In this document: piece after piece, positions 9,612 to 18,443 of the stretch
Position numbering within the stretch: the first letter of the stretch is position 1
Layout: every line of letters begins with the position of its first letter
Assembly (NCBI GenBank): GCA_024712425.1
Contig: JAKRWE010000013.1
Location: forward strand, 17,516 to 49,702
Direction of reading: 5' to 3'
DNA: 32,187 nucleotides
Source: Chromatiales bacterium
Lineage (GTDB): Bacteria; Pseudomonadota; Gammaproteobacteria; Chromatiales; Chromatiaceae
Notes under the pieces: model-generated
Databases searched by the model: none
What the model saw: the letters and a program-made list of their open reading frames with translations, nothing else
What the model was told of the DNA's origin: nothing
Made by a program: the position numbers and the translations under genes

Positions 9612-11459
9612 TCAGGCCCCCACCCTCAGTTCGTCCATGCCGCGCTCACACGCGATACTGGCATCGAAACGGACCGCCGCATCCTGCGGGAAGGTCTGGG
9701 CAACGATCCAGACCTGGCTGATATCGGCGCCCAGATCGGCCAGCGCAACCAGCGCATTGCGGGTCCGCTCCTCGTCGAAGAAGGCAAACTGCCGCCCCTT
9801 GATCTTGCGGCTGAGCAGTTTCTGCGACAGGGCCAGGCGCAGGGCCAGCATGATCTGGCGCTGGGTGCCGCTGGAGACCTCCTCCAGTCCCATGAAATCA
9901 CGCTTCTCCGATGAGAAGATGCGCACCTTGAGGTCCTGGTCGATCTGCAGATGCTCGTAGCGGCCATCAGTGAAACGCGGCAGCATCCGCGCCACCAGGT
10001 CTTTGATGTCACGATTGAAGTTGTTCGACAGGTGCGAAATGGCGCCGTTGAGCAGCTCCAGCGCCTTGTTGCGCAGGTCGATGCGGGCCAACACATCGTC
10101 GCGCTTCTCACGGATACCGGCCTGGATGTCCAGCAGGTTGCGGTGCTCGCCGACGCGCTCCTCCTCCTCGGCAATCGCGGCATCCAGCAGTTCGAGCTGC
10201 TCGCCCAGCATTTGCTGCACATAGCCCAGCCATTTGAGCTCCGGCTCCACGTATTCACGCACCTGGCGCACTACCGCCTCGCCACTGGCGATACGCTCCG
10301 CCAGCCCTTCGAGCTCCACCGCATCCGGCCGCACCGGTGCCGGCTCGACCTCTGCCTCGTCATCCTCGGCATCGGACTGTGCAAGCACCAGCTCCGCGGT
10401 CTCCTGCTCGATCTCGATATCCAGCGCCCTGGCCTGCAGTAGGCTGTCCGCCAGCTCGCCCGCCTCGGCACGCAGGCGCGCCCTGCGTCCGGCCACCCGC
10501 ATCCACATCAGCAGGAACAGCACGCCAGAACCGATCGCCGCCCACGACAGCCACTGCTGCGGCACCTGCTGCAACAGCTGCAGATAGCGTTCCAGGAGCC
10601 CGTTCAGCTCGTCCGGCAGGGTAAAGGATCCGGCCCCGGGGCCACGCAGCCACCAGGTCGCCCCGGCGAGCGCGGCCAGCACGAAAAAGACGAAGCGGAA
10701 GAAAGCGGCCCGGCCGCGGGCGGACTGGACCTTGTAGCCCTCGCGGGTGTTGTCGGTATAGGTCTGGAGCCGGGCAGCGATCTCTTGCGACAGCCCGCTG
10801 ATGCGATCGACCTGGTCCTGGGTCTCGAAGCGCTCGTCCTGCAACTGCTTCAGATACCCCGGCTGGAAGTCCAGTTCGTCGAGCTCCTCGCGCAGCGCGT
10901 CACACTCGGCCTGGACCTCCTCCAGCAGATCCTCGCGTTCCCCGATCTCGTCCCGGATCTCGTCCGCGACCCGCTCCAGGGGGGCGATGCCGGCCATGAT
11001 CTTGACCGCCTGGCTGTGCGGGTGCGGCGTGGTGATCTCCCGTTGCGCCAGGTAGAAGGACTCGACGAACTGCTCGTATTCGAAACCCAGTAGCTCGCTC
11101 AGCGCCTCGTCCACCTGTCCGATGCCGCGCGCGACAGGTTCCTCTTTACCCGCGCGCATGAGCTTGGCGCTGTAGTTGCCGTCACGGTCGAGAAAACTCG
11201 ACAGCACGTAGGCCTGCGCACCGACCTTGAATTCCAGAGTGACCGAACAATGGTTCTCGCCCCAACGCACCACCTTGTGCAGGTCGTCCGGGCCAATGGA
11301 AAAGGTCCTGCCGAACAGGGCGAAACAGACCGCCTCGCCGATACTGCTCTTGCCGGATTCGTTCTGCCCGCTGATCGCGATCAGCCCCTCCTCCGGGAGC
11401 GCCATCGACAGCTGCTTGTACTTCAGGACATTGGTGGCCTCGATGCGCGTGATGATCAT
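9612..11459 (-). CDS. SMC/Rad50/YhaN-like AAA ATPase with two central transmembrane segments
   Basis: Walker A SGQNESGKSSIGEAV; ABC-type signature VSSGTQRQIMLALRLALSQ; Walker B FAFFDEE/R; hydrophobic FFRFVFFVLAALAGATWWL and WLSWAAIGSGVLFLLMWMRV. Confidence 0.85.
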   Translation of the reverse strand: MIITRIEATNVLKYKQLSMALPEEGLIAISGQNESGKSSIGEAVCFALFGRTFSIGPDDLHKVVRWGENHCSVTLEFKVGAQAYVLSSFLDRDGNYSAKLMRAGKEEPVARGIGQVDEALSELLGFEYEQFVESFYLAQREITTPHPHSQAVKIMAGIAPLERVADEIRDEIGEREDLLEEVQAECDALREELDELDFQPGYLKQLQDERFETQDQVDRISGLSQEIAARLQTYTDNTREGYKVQSARGRAAFFRFVFFVLAALAGATWWLRGPGAGSFTLPDELNGLLERYLQLLQQVPQQWLSWAAIGSGVLFLLMWMRVAGRRARLRAEAGELADSLLQARALDIEIEQETAELVLAQSDAEDDEAEVEPAPVRPDAVELEGLAERIASGEAVVRQVREYVEPELKWLGYVQQMLGEQLELLDAAIAEEEERVGEHRNLLDIQAGIREKRDDVLARIDLRNKALELLNGAISHLSNNFNRDIKDLVARMLPRFTDGRYEHLQIDQDLKVRIFSSEKRDFMGLEEVSSGTQRQIMLALRLALSQKLLSRKIKGRQFAFFDEERTRNALVALADLGADISQVWIVAQTFPQDAAVRFDASIACERGMDELRVGA

Positions 11460-11674
11460 GCCCGACCCCCGTCTTCCTCGTGTTGCAGCTTGTCCATGAG
11501 CAGCTTCATGGCCTGGCGATAGCGCGACTCGTCGAAATCGACACCAGAGTTGAGGCGACGCTCGAATTCGGCATCGCAGTAGGCCGCAAACTCCTCGGAA
11601 GGCGTCTTGCTCGCGGCGGGATCGTGTTCTTGTTTGAGTTCCGGCTCGGATATGCGTTTACTCCTGACCTGCAT
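11456..11674 (-). CDS. Small hypothetical protein, ATGA overlap with the ATPase gene
   Basis: 72 aa MQVRSKRISEPELKQEHDPAASKTPSEEFAAYCDAEFERRLNSGVDFDESRYRQAMKLLMDKLQHEEDGGRA; 4-nt overlap. Confidence 0.65.
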   Translation of the reverse strand: MQVRSKRISEPELKQEHDPAASKTPSEEFAAYCDAEFERRLNSGVDFDESRYRQAMKLLMDKLQHEEDGGRA

Positions 11675-11693
11675 TTCTCACCAGGGTCATTAA

Positions 11694-11891
11694 GGAAGCC
11701 CTGATTAATTCTGGCGCGAACAGATTGCGGCGAAAAATCCTCCAGTTCAAGGCGCGGATCGCACGTAACCCCCAGGGGGCTCTCTCTCGCTTCGCGATTC
11801 ACCTTGTAGCAGGCTATTGCGAAGATTCGCAACGCAGAAATGGGCGATTTTGCGCTGCAAGATGTCGTGTTACGAATTGATCAGGGTTTCC
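11694..11891. mobile_element. Long MITE (198 bp), 18-bp imperfect TIRs, TTAA target duplication
   Basis: TIR-L GGAAGCCCTGATTAATTC; TIR-R GAATTGATCAGGGTTTCC; TTAA at 11690-11693 and 11892-11895; no transposase ORF. Confidence 0.85.
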
Positions 11892-11960
11892 TTAAGTATA
11901 TCGGTTTTGCGATTACAGGATGTAACCCGGTGGGGTTCCCGAGGCCATCGACGGGTTCTT

Positions 11961-11991
11961 CCTGGATTCCACTTCGTTCCATCCAGGCTAC
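11961..11991 (-). repeat. GTAG-type REP-like element
   Basis: Minus strand GTAGCCTGGATGGAACGAAGTGGAATCCAGG. Confidence 0.7.
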
Positions 11992-12046
11992 ACCAGGAGG
12001 ATAGGTATCACCCGGGTGCGCCATAACCAAACCCGGAACACAACGA

Positions 12047-12077
12047 GTAGCCCGGGTGCAGCGCAGCGAAACCCGGG
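12047..12077 (+). repeat. GTAG-type REP-like element
   Basis: GTAGCCCGGGTGCAGCGCAGCGAAACCCGGG. Confidence 0.7.
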
Positions 12078-12083
12078 ATCGGA

Positions 12084-13895
12084 CTAAAGCACCCTGAACC
12101 AGGCGTCCTGGGTGGTCAGATCGACCTCCCGGACCTTCAGCATCACCGGCTCGTCCAGCGCGAACCGGTCGTGCAGCCGCACCTTGACCTCCATCGCCAG
12201 TTCGGGGATAACCAGCACCGCCTTGCGCTCCTCCAGGGCCGCCACGACGGCCTCACCCTGCCACTCGGGGTTGCGCTGCAGATGAACCAGCTTCCAGTGC
12301 AGATTGGACTGACGCTCGGCGCGCCGGATACGCCCGCTGTTGGCGTCGATGCCGGCAATGCGTTCCGCCATGACCTCGCGCGACATGGGTGCCGCACCGC
12401 TGACGAAGGCATGCAGCTGCTGGTGCGCCAGCAGGTCGGCATAGCGCCGCAACGGGCTGGTGGCGCGTGCGTAACGCGCCAGGCCCAGGCCGAAATGCGG
12501 CTCGGGGTGCAACACCGTGTTGCTGGGCTTGAACAGGCGCCGGTAGGCGTACATCTCGGACAGGGTCTGCGGATGACAAATCTCCTCCGGTTCCGGCTGC
12601 ATCGCGTAGGGGATGGCGATGCCGTTCGACTCCGCGAACAGGGCGACCGCCTCACCCGCCATCAGCATCGCATCGGTCACCATGTCGCGGCTCGCGGTCT
12701 TGGGCAGCGGCCGGATCACCACCTCACCATCGACCACGCGTACCGATGCCTCTGGCAGATCCAGGCGCGCAGCGTTGCGCGCCAGCCGCCGCGCGCGGTA
12801 GGCGTCCGTGACCGCGGCAATCGCGGCAAAGGGCACCGCCTGCATGCGCCCTTTCACCTCGTCATAGGTGGTCCGGCTGACGCGCACCCGGGTCCGCTCC
12901 ACCCGGATATCACGCAATTCGCCATCCACCAGGCGCATACCGATCGACAGCGCGGGCGATTCCTGCGCCAGCCCCAGCCCCAGTTGCTCGGTCACCGCGT
13001 CCGGCAGCATGGGATGGATGCCTTCGGGCAGATACAGGTTGGCGGCACGCTCGCGGGCCGCCTGGTCCAGGTGACCGTCCGGCCGCACCAGGGCCGAGAC
13101 ATCCGCCACGTGCACCCACAGATAATCACCGTCCAGGCTGATCGCATCGTCCGGATCCTGGTTGCCCACGTCGTCGATCGCCCAGGCCTCCAGCCCGGTC
13201 AGGTCCAGGCGCGGTTCCTCCGCGAGCGCCGGCACCCCGATATCCAGCGGCCCCATCGCCACCCCGGCGCGCCGCGGCCAGGGGTTCTCCTCGGGCGGCC
13301 AGTACCCGCAACGTATCAGGAAACGGTGCGCGGCCACCGGGTCGGCATCGACCTTGAAAGCGGCCAGTATGCGGCTGTGTTCGGCCCGCCCCAGCGCCAC
13401 CCGCTCGACCTCGGCCAGGCGCTTGCGGTCCTCGTCCAGGAGTTCGCCCTTTTCCACCCGCGCCAGGAAATCCTCCCAAGCCCGGGCCTCGCGCGCCTTG
13501 CTGTCACGTTGCTCACGCAGGGCGGCCAGCTCGTCCGGCGTGCGCACCTCGATGGTCGACAGATCGCCGGCGAAATACAGCCCATCCTGCAGCAGCTCCC
13601 AGGTCGCCCAGGCCGCCGCCGGCGTGAATTCGCCAAACACCAGCTCCGCCAGCTCCGAGAATGCCGGCTGCTCGCCTTGCAACAACTCCCAGGCCTCCTC
13701 GATATTGGCCGCAGGCGGCTGCAGCGCGCCCAGCGACTGCAGGGGCCCCGGATGCAGCAGGCGCACGTCCTTGGGCCGCACCTTGCGATCCTTGCCGTTG
13801 GCCACACGGATGTCGATCTTTTCACCTATCGAGACAATCAGGGCCGGGTGGCTCTTATAGAGCACCAGGGCGCCGGCACGCAAAGAGGAAGACAC
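12084..13895 (-). CDS. RNB-domain exoribonuclease (RNase II/R family)
   Basis: AIDDVGNQDPDDAISLDGDYLWVHVADVSALV, TSPLRRYADLLAHQQL. Confidence 0.92.
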   Translation of the reverse strand: MSSSLRAGALVLYKSHPALIVSIGEKIDIRVANGKDRKVRPKDVRLLHPGPLQSLGALQPPAANIEEAWELLQGEQPAFSELAELVFGEFTPAAAWATWELLQDGLYFAGDLSTIEVRTPDELAALREQRDSKAREARAWEDFLARVEKGELLDEDRKRLAEVERVALGRAEHSRILAAFKVDADPVAAHRFLIRCGYWPPEENPWPRRAGVAMGPLDIGVPALAEEPRLDLTGLEAWAIDDVGNQDPDDAISLDGDYLWVHVADVSALVRPDGHLDQAARERAANLYLPEGIHPMLPDAVTEQLGLGLAQESPALSIGMRLVDGELRDIRVERTRVRVSRTTYDEVKGRMQAVPFAAIAAVTDAYRARRLARNAARLDLPEASVRVVDGEVVIRPLPKTASRDMVTDAMLMAGEAVALFAESNGIAIPYAMQPEPEEICHPQTLSEMYAYRRLFKPSNTVLHPEPHFGLGLARYARATSPLRRYADLLAHQQLHAFVSGAAPMSREVMAERIAGIDANSGRIRRAERQSNLHWKLVHLQRNPEWQGEAVVAALEERKAVLVIPELAMEVKVRLHDRFALDEPVMLKVREVDLTTQDAWFRVL

Positions 13896-13983
13896 GGATA
13901 ATTTCCTTCGGATTACTGCAATTATGGCGGGAGGGTTTCGGCTATGATAACCCGCACGAGCACACTATTGACGGAGAACATCG

Positions 13984-14964
13984 GTGCAGGACTGGCAGGA
14001 TTTCTTGAACGCCCAAACGCTGGACGACGGCGCGATCGGTGAATGTGCGCTGTGCGACCTTTCCCACCTCGGCCTGATCCGGGTCCGTGGCGAAGACGCC
14101 GCCTCCTTCCTGCAGGGACAGCTCACCAATGACATCGACAAGGTCACCCCGGGGCTGAGTCAGCTCAGCAGCTACTGCAGCCCCAAGGGGCGCATGCTCG
14201 CCAGTTTCCGCATCGTCCGACGCGGCGACGACCTGCTCCTGATGCTGCCGATGGAGCGACTCGGCCCCATCCTCAAGCGCCTGCAGATGTTCGTCCTGAT
14301 GTCCAAGGTCGAACTCGCCGATGCCAGCAGCGAGCTGGCGCGGATCGAGATCAGTAGCGATTGCGCAGCGGACCTGCTGCCGATCGAGCCGCCGGCCGAA
14401 GACAACGGCGTGCGCACCCTGGATGGCTTCACGGTGATCCGCGTTCCCGGCGACCGGCCGCGTTTCCAGGTGCTCGGCACGCCGGCCGCCATGCAGGCCC
14501 TGTGGGAAGAGGCCGCGCAGGCCGCCACACCGTTCAGCCGGCGCGCCGGCGCCCTGCTGGACATACGTGCCGGCATCCCCATGGTCGTGGATGCCACGGC
14601 CGAGACCTTCGTGCCACAGATGGCCAACCTGCACGTGGTCAAGGGCGTCAGCTTCACCAAGGGCTGTTACACGGGGCAGGAGATCGTCGCCCGCATGCAG
14701 TACCTCGGCAAACTCAAGCGCCGCATGTACCGGGTGCGGATCGACGCGCAAGACCAGCCCCAGGCGGGCGACGAGGTATTCTCGGAACACAGCGCCTCCG
14801 GCCGGGGGACAGGCAAGGTGGTCAGCGCCGCCCCTTCACCGGAAGGCGGCTACGAGGCACTGGTGGTGATCGAGATCAGCGCAGCAGAGGCTGGCGATAT
14901 CCACCTCGGGGATCGGTCAGGGCCCCGCCTGGAGCTCCTGGACCTGCCCTACGAAGTCATGTAG
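13984..14964 (+). CDS. ygfZ: Folate-binding Fe-S cluster repair/assembly protein YgfZ (GcvT-like), GTG start
   Basis: KGCYTGQEIVARMQYLGKLKRRMYRV (KGCYxGQE motif); SSYCSPKGRMLASFRI. Confidence 0.93.
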   Translation: MQDWQDFLNAQTLDDGAIGECALCDLSHLGLIRVRGEDAASFLQGQLTNDIDKVTPGLSQLSSYCSPKGRMLASFRIVRRGDDLLLMLPMERLGPILKRLQMFVLMSKVELADASSELARIEISSDCAADLLPIEPPAEDNGVRTLDGFTVIRVPGDRPRFQVLGTPAAMQALWEEAAQAATPFSRRAGALLDIRAGIPMVVDATAETFVPQMANLHVVKGVSFTKGCYTGQEIVARMQYLGKLKRRMYRVRIDAQDQPQAGDEVFSEHSASGRGTGKVVSAAPSPEGGYEALVVIEISAAEAGDIHLGDRSGPRLELLDLPYEVM

Positions 14965-14982
14965 GTCGGGTTTCAACCCGAC
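14961..14982 (+). repeat. Short GTAG hairpin whose TAG is the ygfZ stop codon
   Basis: GTAG GTCGGGTT-TC-AACCCGAC. Confidence 0.65.
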
Positions 14983-14988
14983 ACACCG

Positions 14989-15623
14989 CTACGCCCGTGG
15001 CGGCAGGATCTCGATCTCCACGCGACGGTTCAGCGCGCGCCCGCGTGCGGTCCGGTTGTCCGCAATCGGGCGATCTTCACCATAACCGACGATGAACATC
15101 CGGCCCGGCGCCACGCCCCGTCGCTGCAGGTAACTGGCCACGGACTGGGCGCGTCGCTGCGAGAGCTGCTGGTTGTATTCCCGGCTGCCGGTGCTGTCGG
15201 TATGCCCGGCGACCCGGATGTCCGACTTGTCGAACTTCTGCAGCACCAGCCCGACCGAGTCCAGCACGTCATAGAAGCTGGCCTTGATGGCCGCCTGGTC
15301 GGTATCGAAGGTGATATTGCCGGGCATGTTCAACACGATGCGGCACCAACCCGGGTCACGCTGACGCCCGAACCCTCCAGGATGCGGCGCAACTGGGTCT
15401 CCTGCTGATCCATGTAATAACCGATGCCACCGCCCACGCCGGCGCCCAGCGCGGCACCGATCACCGCCCCCTTGCCCCGGTCGTCCTTGTTGATCAGCGC
15501 ACCGATGCCCGCACCCTTGGCGGTATTGGAGGTCTTGGTCTCCCGCGTGTAGGGGTCGATGGTCTGGCAACCACCAAGCAATGAAACGAGTACCGTGGCA
15601 ACGATCAGACTTCTACCATTCAC
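14989..15623 (-). pseudogene. OmpA-family lipoprotein (glycine-zipper + OmpA C-terminal domain) split by an apparent -1 nt frameshift near 15337-15351
   Basis: N-part MNGRSLIVATVLVSLLGGCQTIDPYTRETKTSN...LEGSGVSVTRVG; C-part in another frame IVLNMPGNITFDTDQAAIKASFYDVLDSV...VAGHTDSTGSREYNQQLSQRRAQSV. Confidence 0.8.
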
Positions 15624-15809
15624 TATGCATCCCCTTTCCTCATAACGGACAGATCTGTTCATTTTAGTCCCTGTCAGCCGGTTTTACTTGCGACCCGTGC
15701 ATCGCTTTTGACCCGGGTCACACCCGCCGTGCACGAACCTGACAATGGCTCAAGAAACCCGCGCGGAGACCGATAGTGTAGCTATCACTGTCCAACCGGA
15801 ATCCAAACC

Positions 15810-16667
15810 ATGCCTGTTGCTGAAACCATCGCCCCCAATTTCGCCGAACAACTGCGCGAGGATATCGCCGCCAACCGCATCCAGCTGCCCACCCTCCCGG
15901 AAGTGGCGTTGCGCGTGCGCGATGCGGTGGAGAGCGAAAACACCAGCGCCGCCGAGGTCGCCGAGATCGTGACCCAGGATCCGGTGCTGACCGCGCGCCT
16001 GCTGCAGGTGGCCAACAGCCCCCTGTACCGCGCCCGCGACCCCATAGACAACGTACAGATGGCCATCACCCGCATGGGGGTCAAGCTGGTCAAGAACCTG
16101 GTCATCAGCCTGGCCATGAAACAGATCTTCCAGGCCACCTCGCAAGACCTGGATACCGCCTTCAGGGACCTGTGGAACGAAAGCCTGGAGGTGGCCGCCA
16201 TCGCGCGCGTACTCTCCTACAACGTGGATGGACTGGAACCCGAGCAGGCCATGCTCGCCGGCCTGGTGCACAACATCGGCGCCCTGCCGATACTCACCAA
16301 GCTCGATCACGACTTTGGCTTCGATACCGAACCAGCGCTGATCGAACAGCTCCTGACCGGCCTGGCGCCGGCGCTGGGTGGCGAGATGCTGCGCGAATGG
16401 CAGTTTGCCGAGGCCCTGAAGAACGTGCCTGAAGAATGCCTGAAACTCGAACGTTCACCGGATCGGCCCGACTACGCCGACCTGGTCCTGGTCGCCCGTC
16501 TGCAACACAGGGTCACGGTCGGCACCGCCGACGAGCACGAGGACATGCCGGCCTGGGAAAACTATTCGGCCTTCGACCGCATCGGCCTGCAGACCGAGAT
16601 CACCGTGATGGAGATGGAAGAGCCCGGCGGCCAGATCGCAGCCGTCCGGGAGATGCTCAGCGCGTAG
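15810..16667 (+). CDS. HDOD-domain signal transduction protein
   Basis: 285 aa; LPTLPEVALRVRDAVESENTSAAEVAEIVTQDPVLTARLLQVANSPLY. Confidence 0.92.
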   Translation: MPVAETIAPNFAEQLREDIAANRIQLPTLPEVALRVRDAVESENTSAAEVAEIVTQDPVLTARLLQVANSPLYRARDPIDNVQMAITRMGVKLVKNLVISLAMKQIFQATSQDLDTAFRDLWNESLEVAAIARVLSYNVDGLEPEQAMLAGLVHNIGALPILTKLDHDFGFDTEPALIEQLLTGLAPALGGEMLREWQFAEALKNVPEECLKLERSPDRPDYADLVLVARLQHRVTVGTADEHEDMPAWENYSAFDRIGLQTEITVMEMEEPGGQIAAVREMLSA

Positions 16668-16754
16668 CCCGGATGCGGCGCAGCGTAATCCGGGAAAAAC
16701 AACCGGAGATCACCCCCTCCCCGGATTCCGGCCTTCGGCCTCCATCCGGGCCAC
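16664..16754. repeat. REPIN copy A (two inverted GTAG-type REPs)
   Basis: GTAGCCCGGATGCGGCGCAGCGTAATCCGGG ... CCCCGGATTCCGGCCTTCGGCCTCCATCCGGGCCAC; close to copy B at 20138-20228. Confidence 0.8.
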
Positions 16755-16802
16755 GGCAATCGTCAATGGCCGATTGCTTGCGTAACCGTACTGCGTAGGT
16801 GC

Positions 16803-16833
16803 GTAGCCCGGATGCAGCGAAGCGTAATCCGGG
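16803..16833 (+). repeat. GTAG-type REP-like element
   Basis: GTAGCCCGGATGCAGCGAAGCGTAATCCGGG. Confidence 0.75.
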
Positions 16834-16842
16834 GACCGGGCC

Positions 16843-18324
16843 TTACCCCTCCGGGCGCATGTGCGGGAACAGCAGCACATCGCGGATCGACGGCGCATTG
16901 GTGAACAGCATCACCAGGCGGTCGATGCCGATGCCCTCACCTGCGGTTGGCGGCAGACCGTGTTCCAGGGCACGGATATAGTCGGCATCGAAATGCATGG
17001 CCTCGTCGTCGCCGGCCTCCTTCTCTTCCACCTGCTTGCGGAAGCGCTCGGCCTGGTCCTCCGGATCGTTCAGTTCCGAGAAACCGTTGGCGATCTCGCG
17101 CCCGCCGACGAAGAACTCGAAGCGGTCGGTGACGAACGGATCCTCGTCGTTGCGCCGCGCCAGCGGTGACACCTCGGTCGGATAGGCGGTGATGAAGGTC
17201 GGATCCATCAGGCGGTGCTCGACCGTCTTCTCGAAGATCTCGATCTGGATCTTGCCCAGCCCATAGCTCGGCTTCACCTCGACGCCCAGGCGCTCGGCAT
17301 GCGCCGCGGCCCTGCCCATGTCGTCCAGATCGGTCGCCTCGATGTCCGGATTGAAATGGAGGATGGATTCCTTGACCGTCATGCGGGCAAAGGGCTTGCC
17401 GAAATCGTAGCGCTCGCCCTGGTATTCCACCTGCTCCTGGCCCACCACGTCGCGCGCGATACCGCGCAGTAACGCTTCGGTTCGGTCCATCAGGTGATGG
17501 TAGTCCACGTAGGCCTCGTAGAACTCGATCATGGTGAACTCGGGGTTGTGCCGGGTCGACAGCCCCTCGTTGCGGAAGTTGCGGTTGATCTCGAACACCT
17601 TCTCGAAACCGCCGACCACCAGGCGCTTGAGATACAACTCCGGCGCGATACGCAGGAACAGCTCCATGTCCAGGGCGTTGTGGTGGGTGACGAAGGGACG
17701 CGCGGTGGCGCCACCGGGGATCACCTGCATCATGGGCGTCTCGACCTCGAGGAAGCCGCTGTCCACGAAGTAGTTGCGGATGTAGTTGATGATCCGCGAG
17801 CGCAGCATGAAGGTGCGCCGCGCCTCCTCGTTGACGATCAGATCGACATAACGCTGACGATAGCGCTGCTCCTGGTCGGCCAGGCCGTGCCACTTCTCTG
17901 GCAGCGGCCGCAGCGCCTTGGTCAGCAGCTGCGCCTGGTCGAGGTAGATATACAGATCGCCCTTGCCCGACTTGTGGATCGGCCCCTCGCCACCGACGAT
18001 ATCGCCGATGTCCCAGGTCTTGATCTGCGCCATCAGTTCCTGCGGGAGCTTCTTCTTGTCCACGTAGAACTGGATACGCCCCGACATGTCCTGGATCACC
18101 ACGAAGGGACCGCGCTTGGCCATGATGCGTCCCGCCACGCTGGCGCGCTGATTCAGTTCCTCCAGCGTCTGCTTGTCCTTGTCACCGAAGCGCGCCTGCA
18201 GTTCCGCCGCCAGTGCATCGCGCCGAAAATGGTTGGGAAAGGCCTGGCCCTGCGCGCGCAGCGCGGCGAGCTTCTCACGCCGCTGGGCGATGAGTTTGTT
18301 TTCGTCTGATTGCTGTTCAGTCAT
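16843..18324 (-). CDS. lysS: Lysyl-tRNA synthetase (class II)
   Basis: [31 protein letters not shown]...[29 protein letters not shown]. Confidence 0.97.
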   Translation of the reverse strand: MTEQQSDENKLIAQRREKLAALRAQGQAFPNHFRRDALAAELQARFGDKDKQTLEELNQRASVAGRIMAKRGPFVVIQDMSGRIQFYVDKKKLPQELMAQIKTWDIGDIVGGEGPIHKSGKGDLYIYLDQAQLLTKALRPLPEKWHGLADQEQRYRQRYVDLIVNEEARRTFMLRSRIINYIRNYFVDSGFLEVETPMMQVIPGGATARPFVTHHNALDMELFLRIAPELYLKRLVVGGFEKVFEINRNFRNEGLSTRHNPEFTMIEFYEAYVDYHHLMDRTEALLRGIARDVVGQEQVEYQGERYDFGKPFARMTVKESILHFNPDIEATDLDDMGRAAAHAERLGVEVKPSYGLGKIQIEIFEKTVEHRLMDPTFITAYPTEVSPLARRNDEDPFVTDRFEFFVGGREIANGFSELNDPEDQAERFRKQVEEKEAGDDEAMHFDADYIRALEHGLPPTAGEGIGIDRLVMLFTNAPSIRDVLLFPHMRPEG

Positions 18325-18334
18325 GGATTCAATA

Positions 18335-18436
18335 ACCACAAAGAGCACAAAGAACACAAAGGATAAAGGGTCAGTCGCACAGTCGTCATCGGGTGCCGGC
18401 TCTCAACCCCTTCGTGCCCTTTGTGTTCTTTGTGGT
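18335..18436. repeat. Inverted pair of 9-nt tandem repeats (CACAAAGNN) between prfB and lysS
   Basis: Left ACCACAAAGAGCACAAAGAACACAAAGG 18335-18362; right CCTTCGTGCCCTTTGTGTTCTTTGTGGT 18409-18436; about 24/28 complementary. Confidence 0.75.
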
Positions 18437-18443
18437 GAAAAAT

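Noticed and set aside
11506-11832. 108-aa minus ORF across the MITE
   Set aside because: Runs through MITE and overlaps the better supported 72-aa ORF; composition not coding-like.
12171-13901. 576-aa plus-strand ORF
   Set aside because: Antisense shadow of the RNB exoribonuclease gene.
15770-15800. GATAG-TGTAG-CTATC dyad upstream of the HDOD gene
   Set aside because: Only a 5-bp stem; too short to claim as an operator without comparison.
16710-16898. Short minus ORF containing RPLTIAVARMEAEGRNPGRG, also seen at 20016-20513
   Set aside because: The shared peptide arises because both ORFs run through the duplicated REPIN unit; not a conserved protein.
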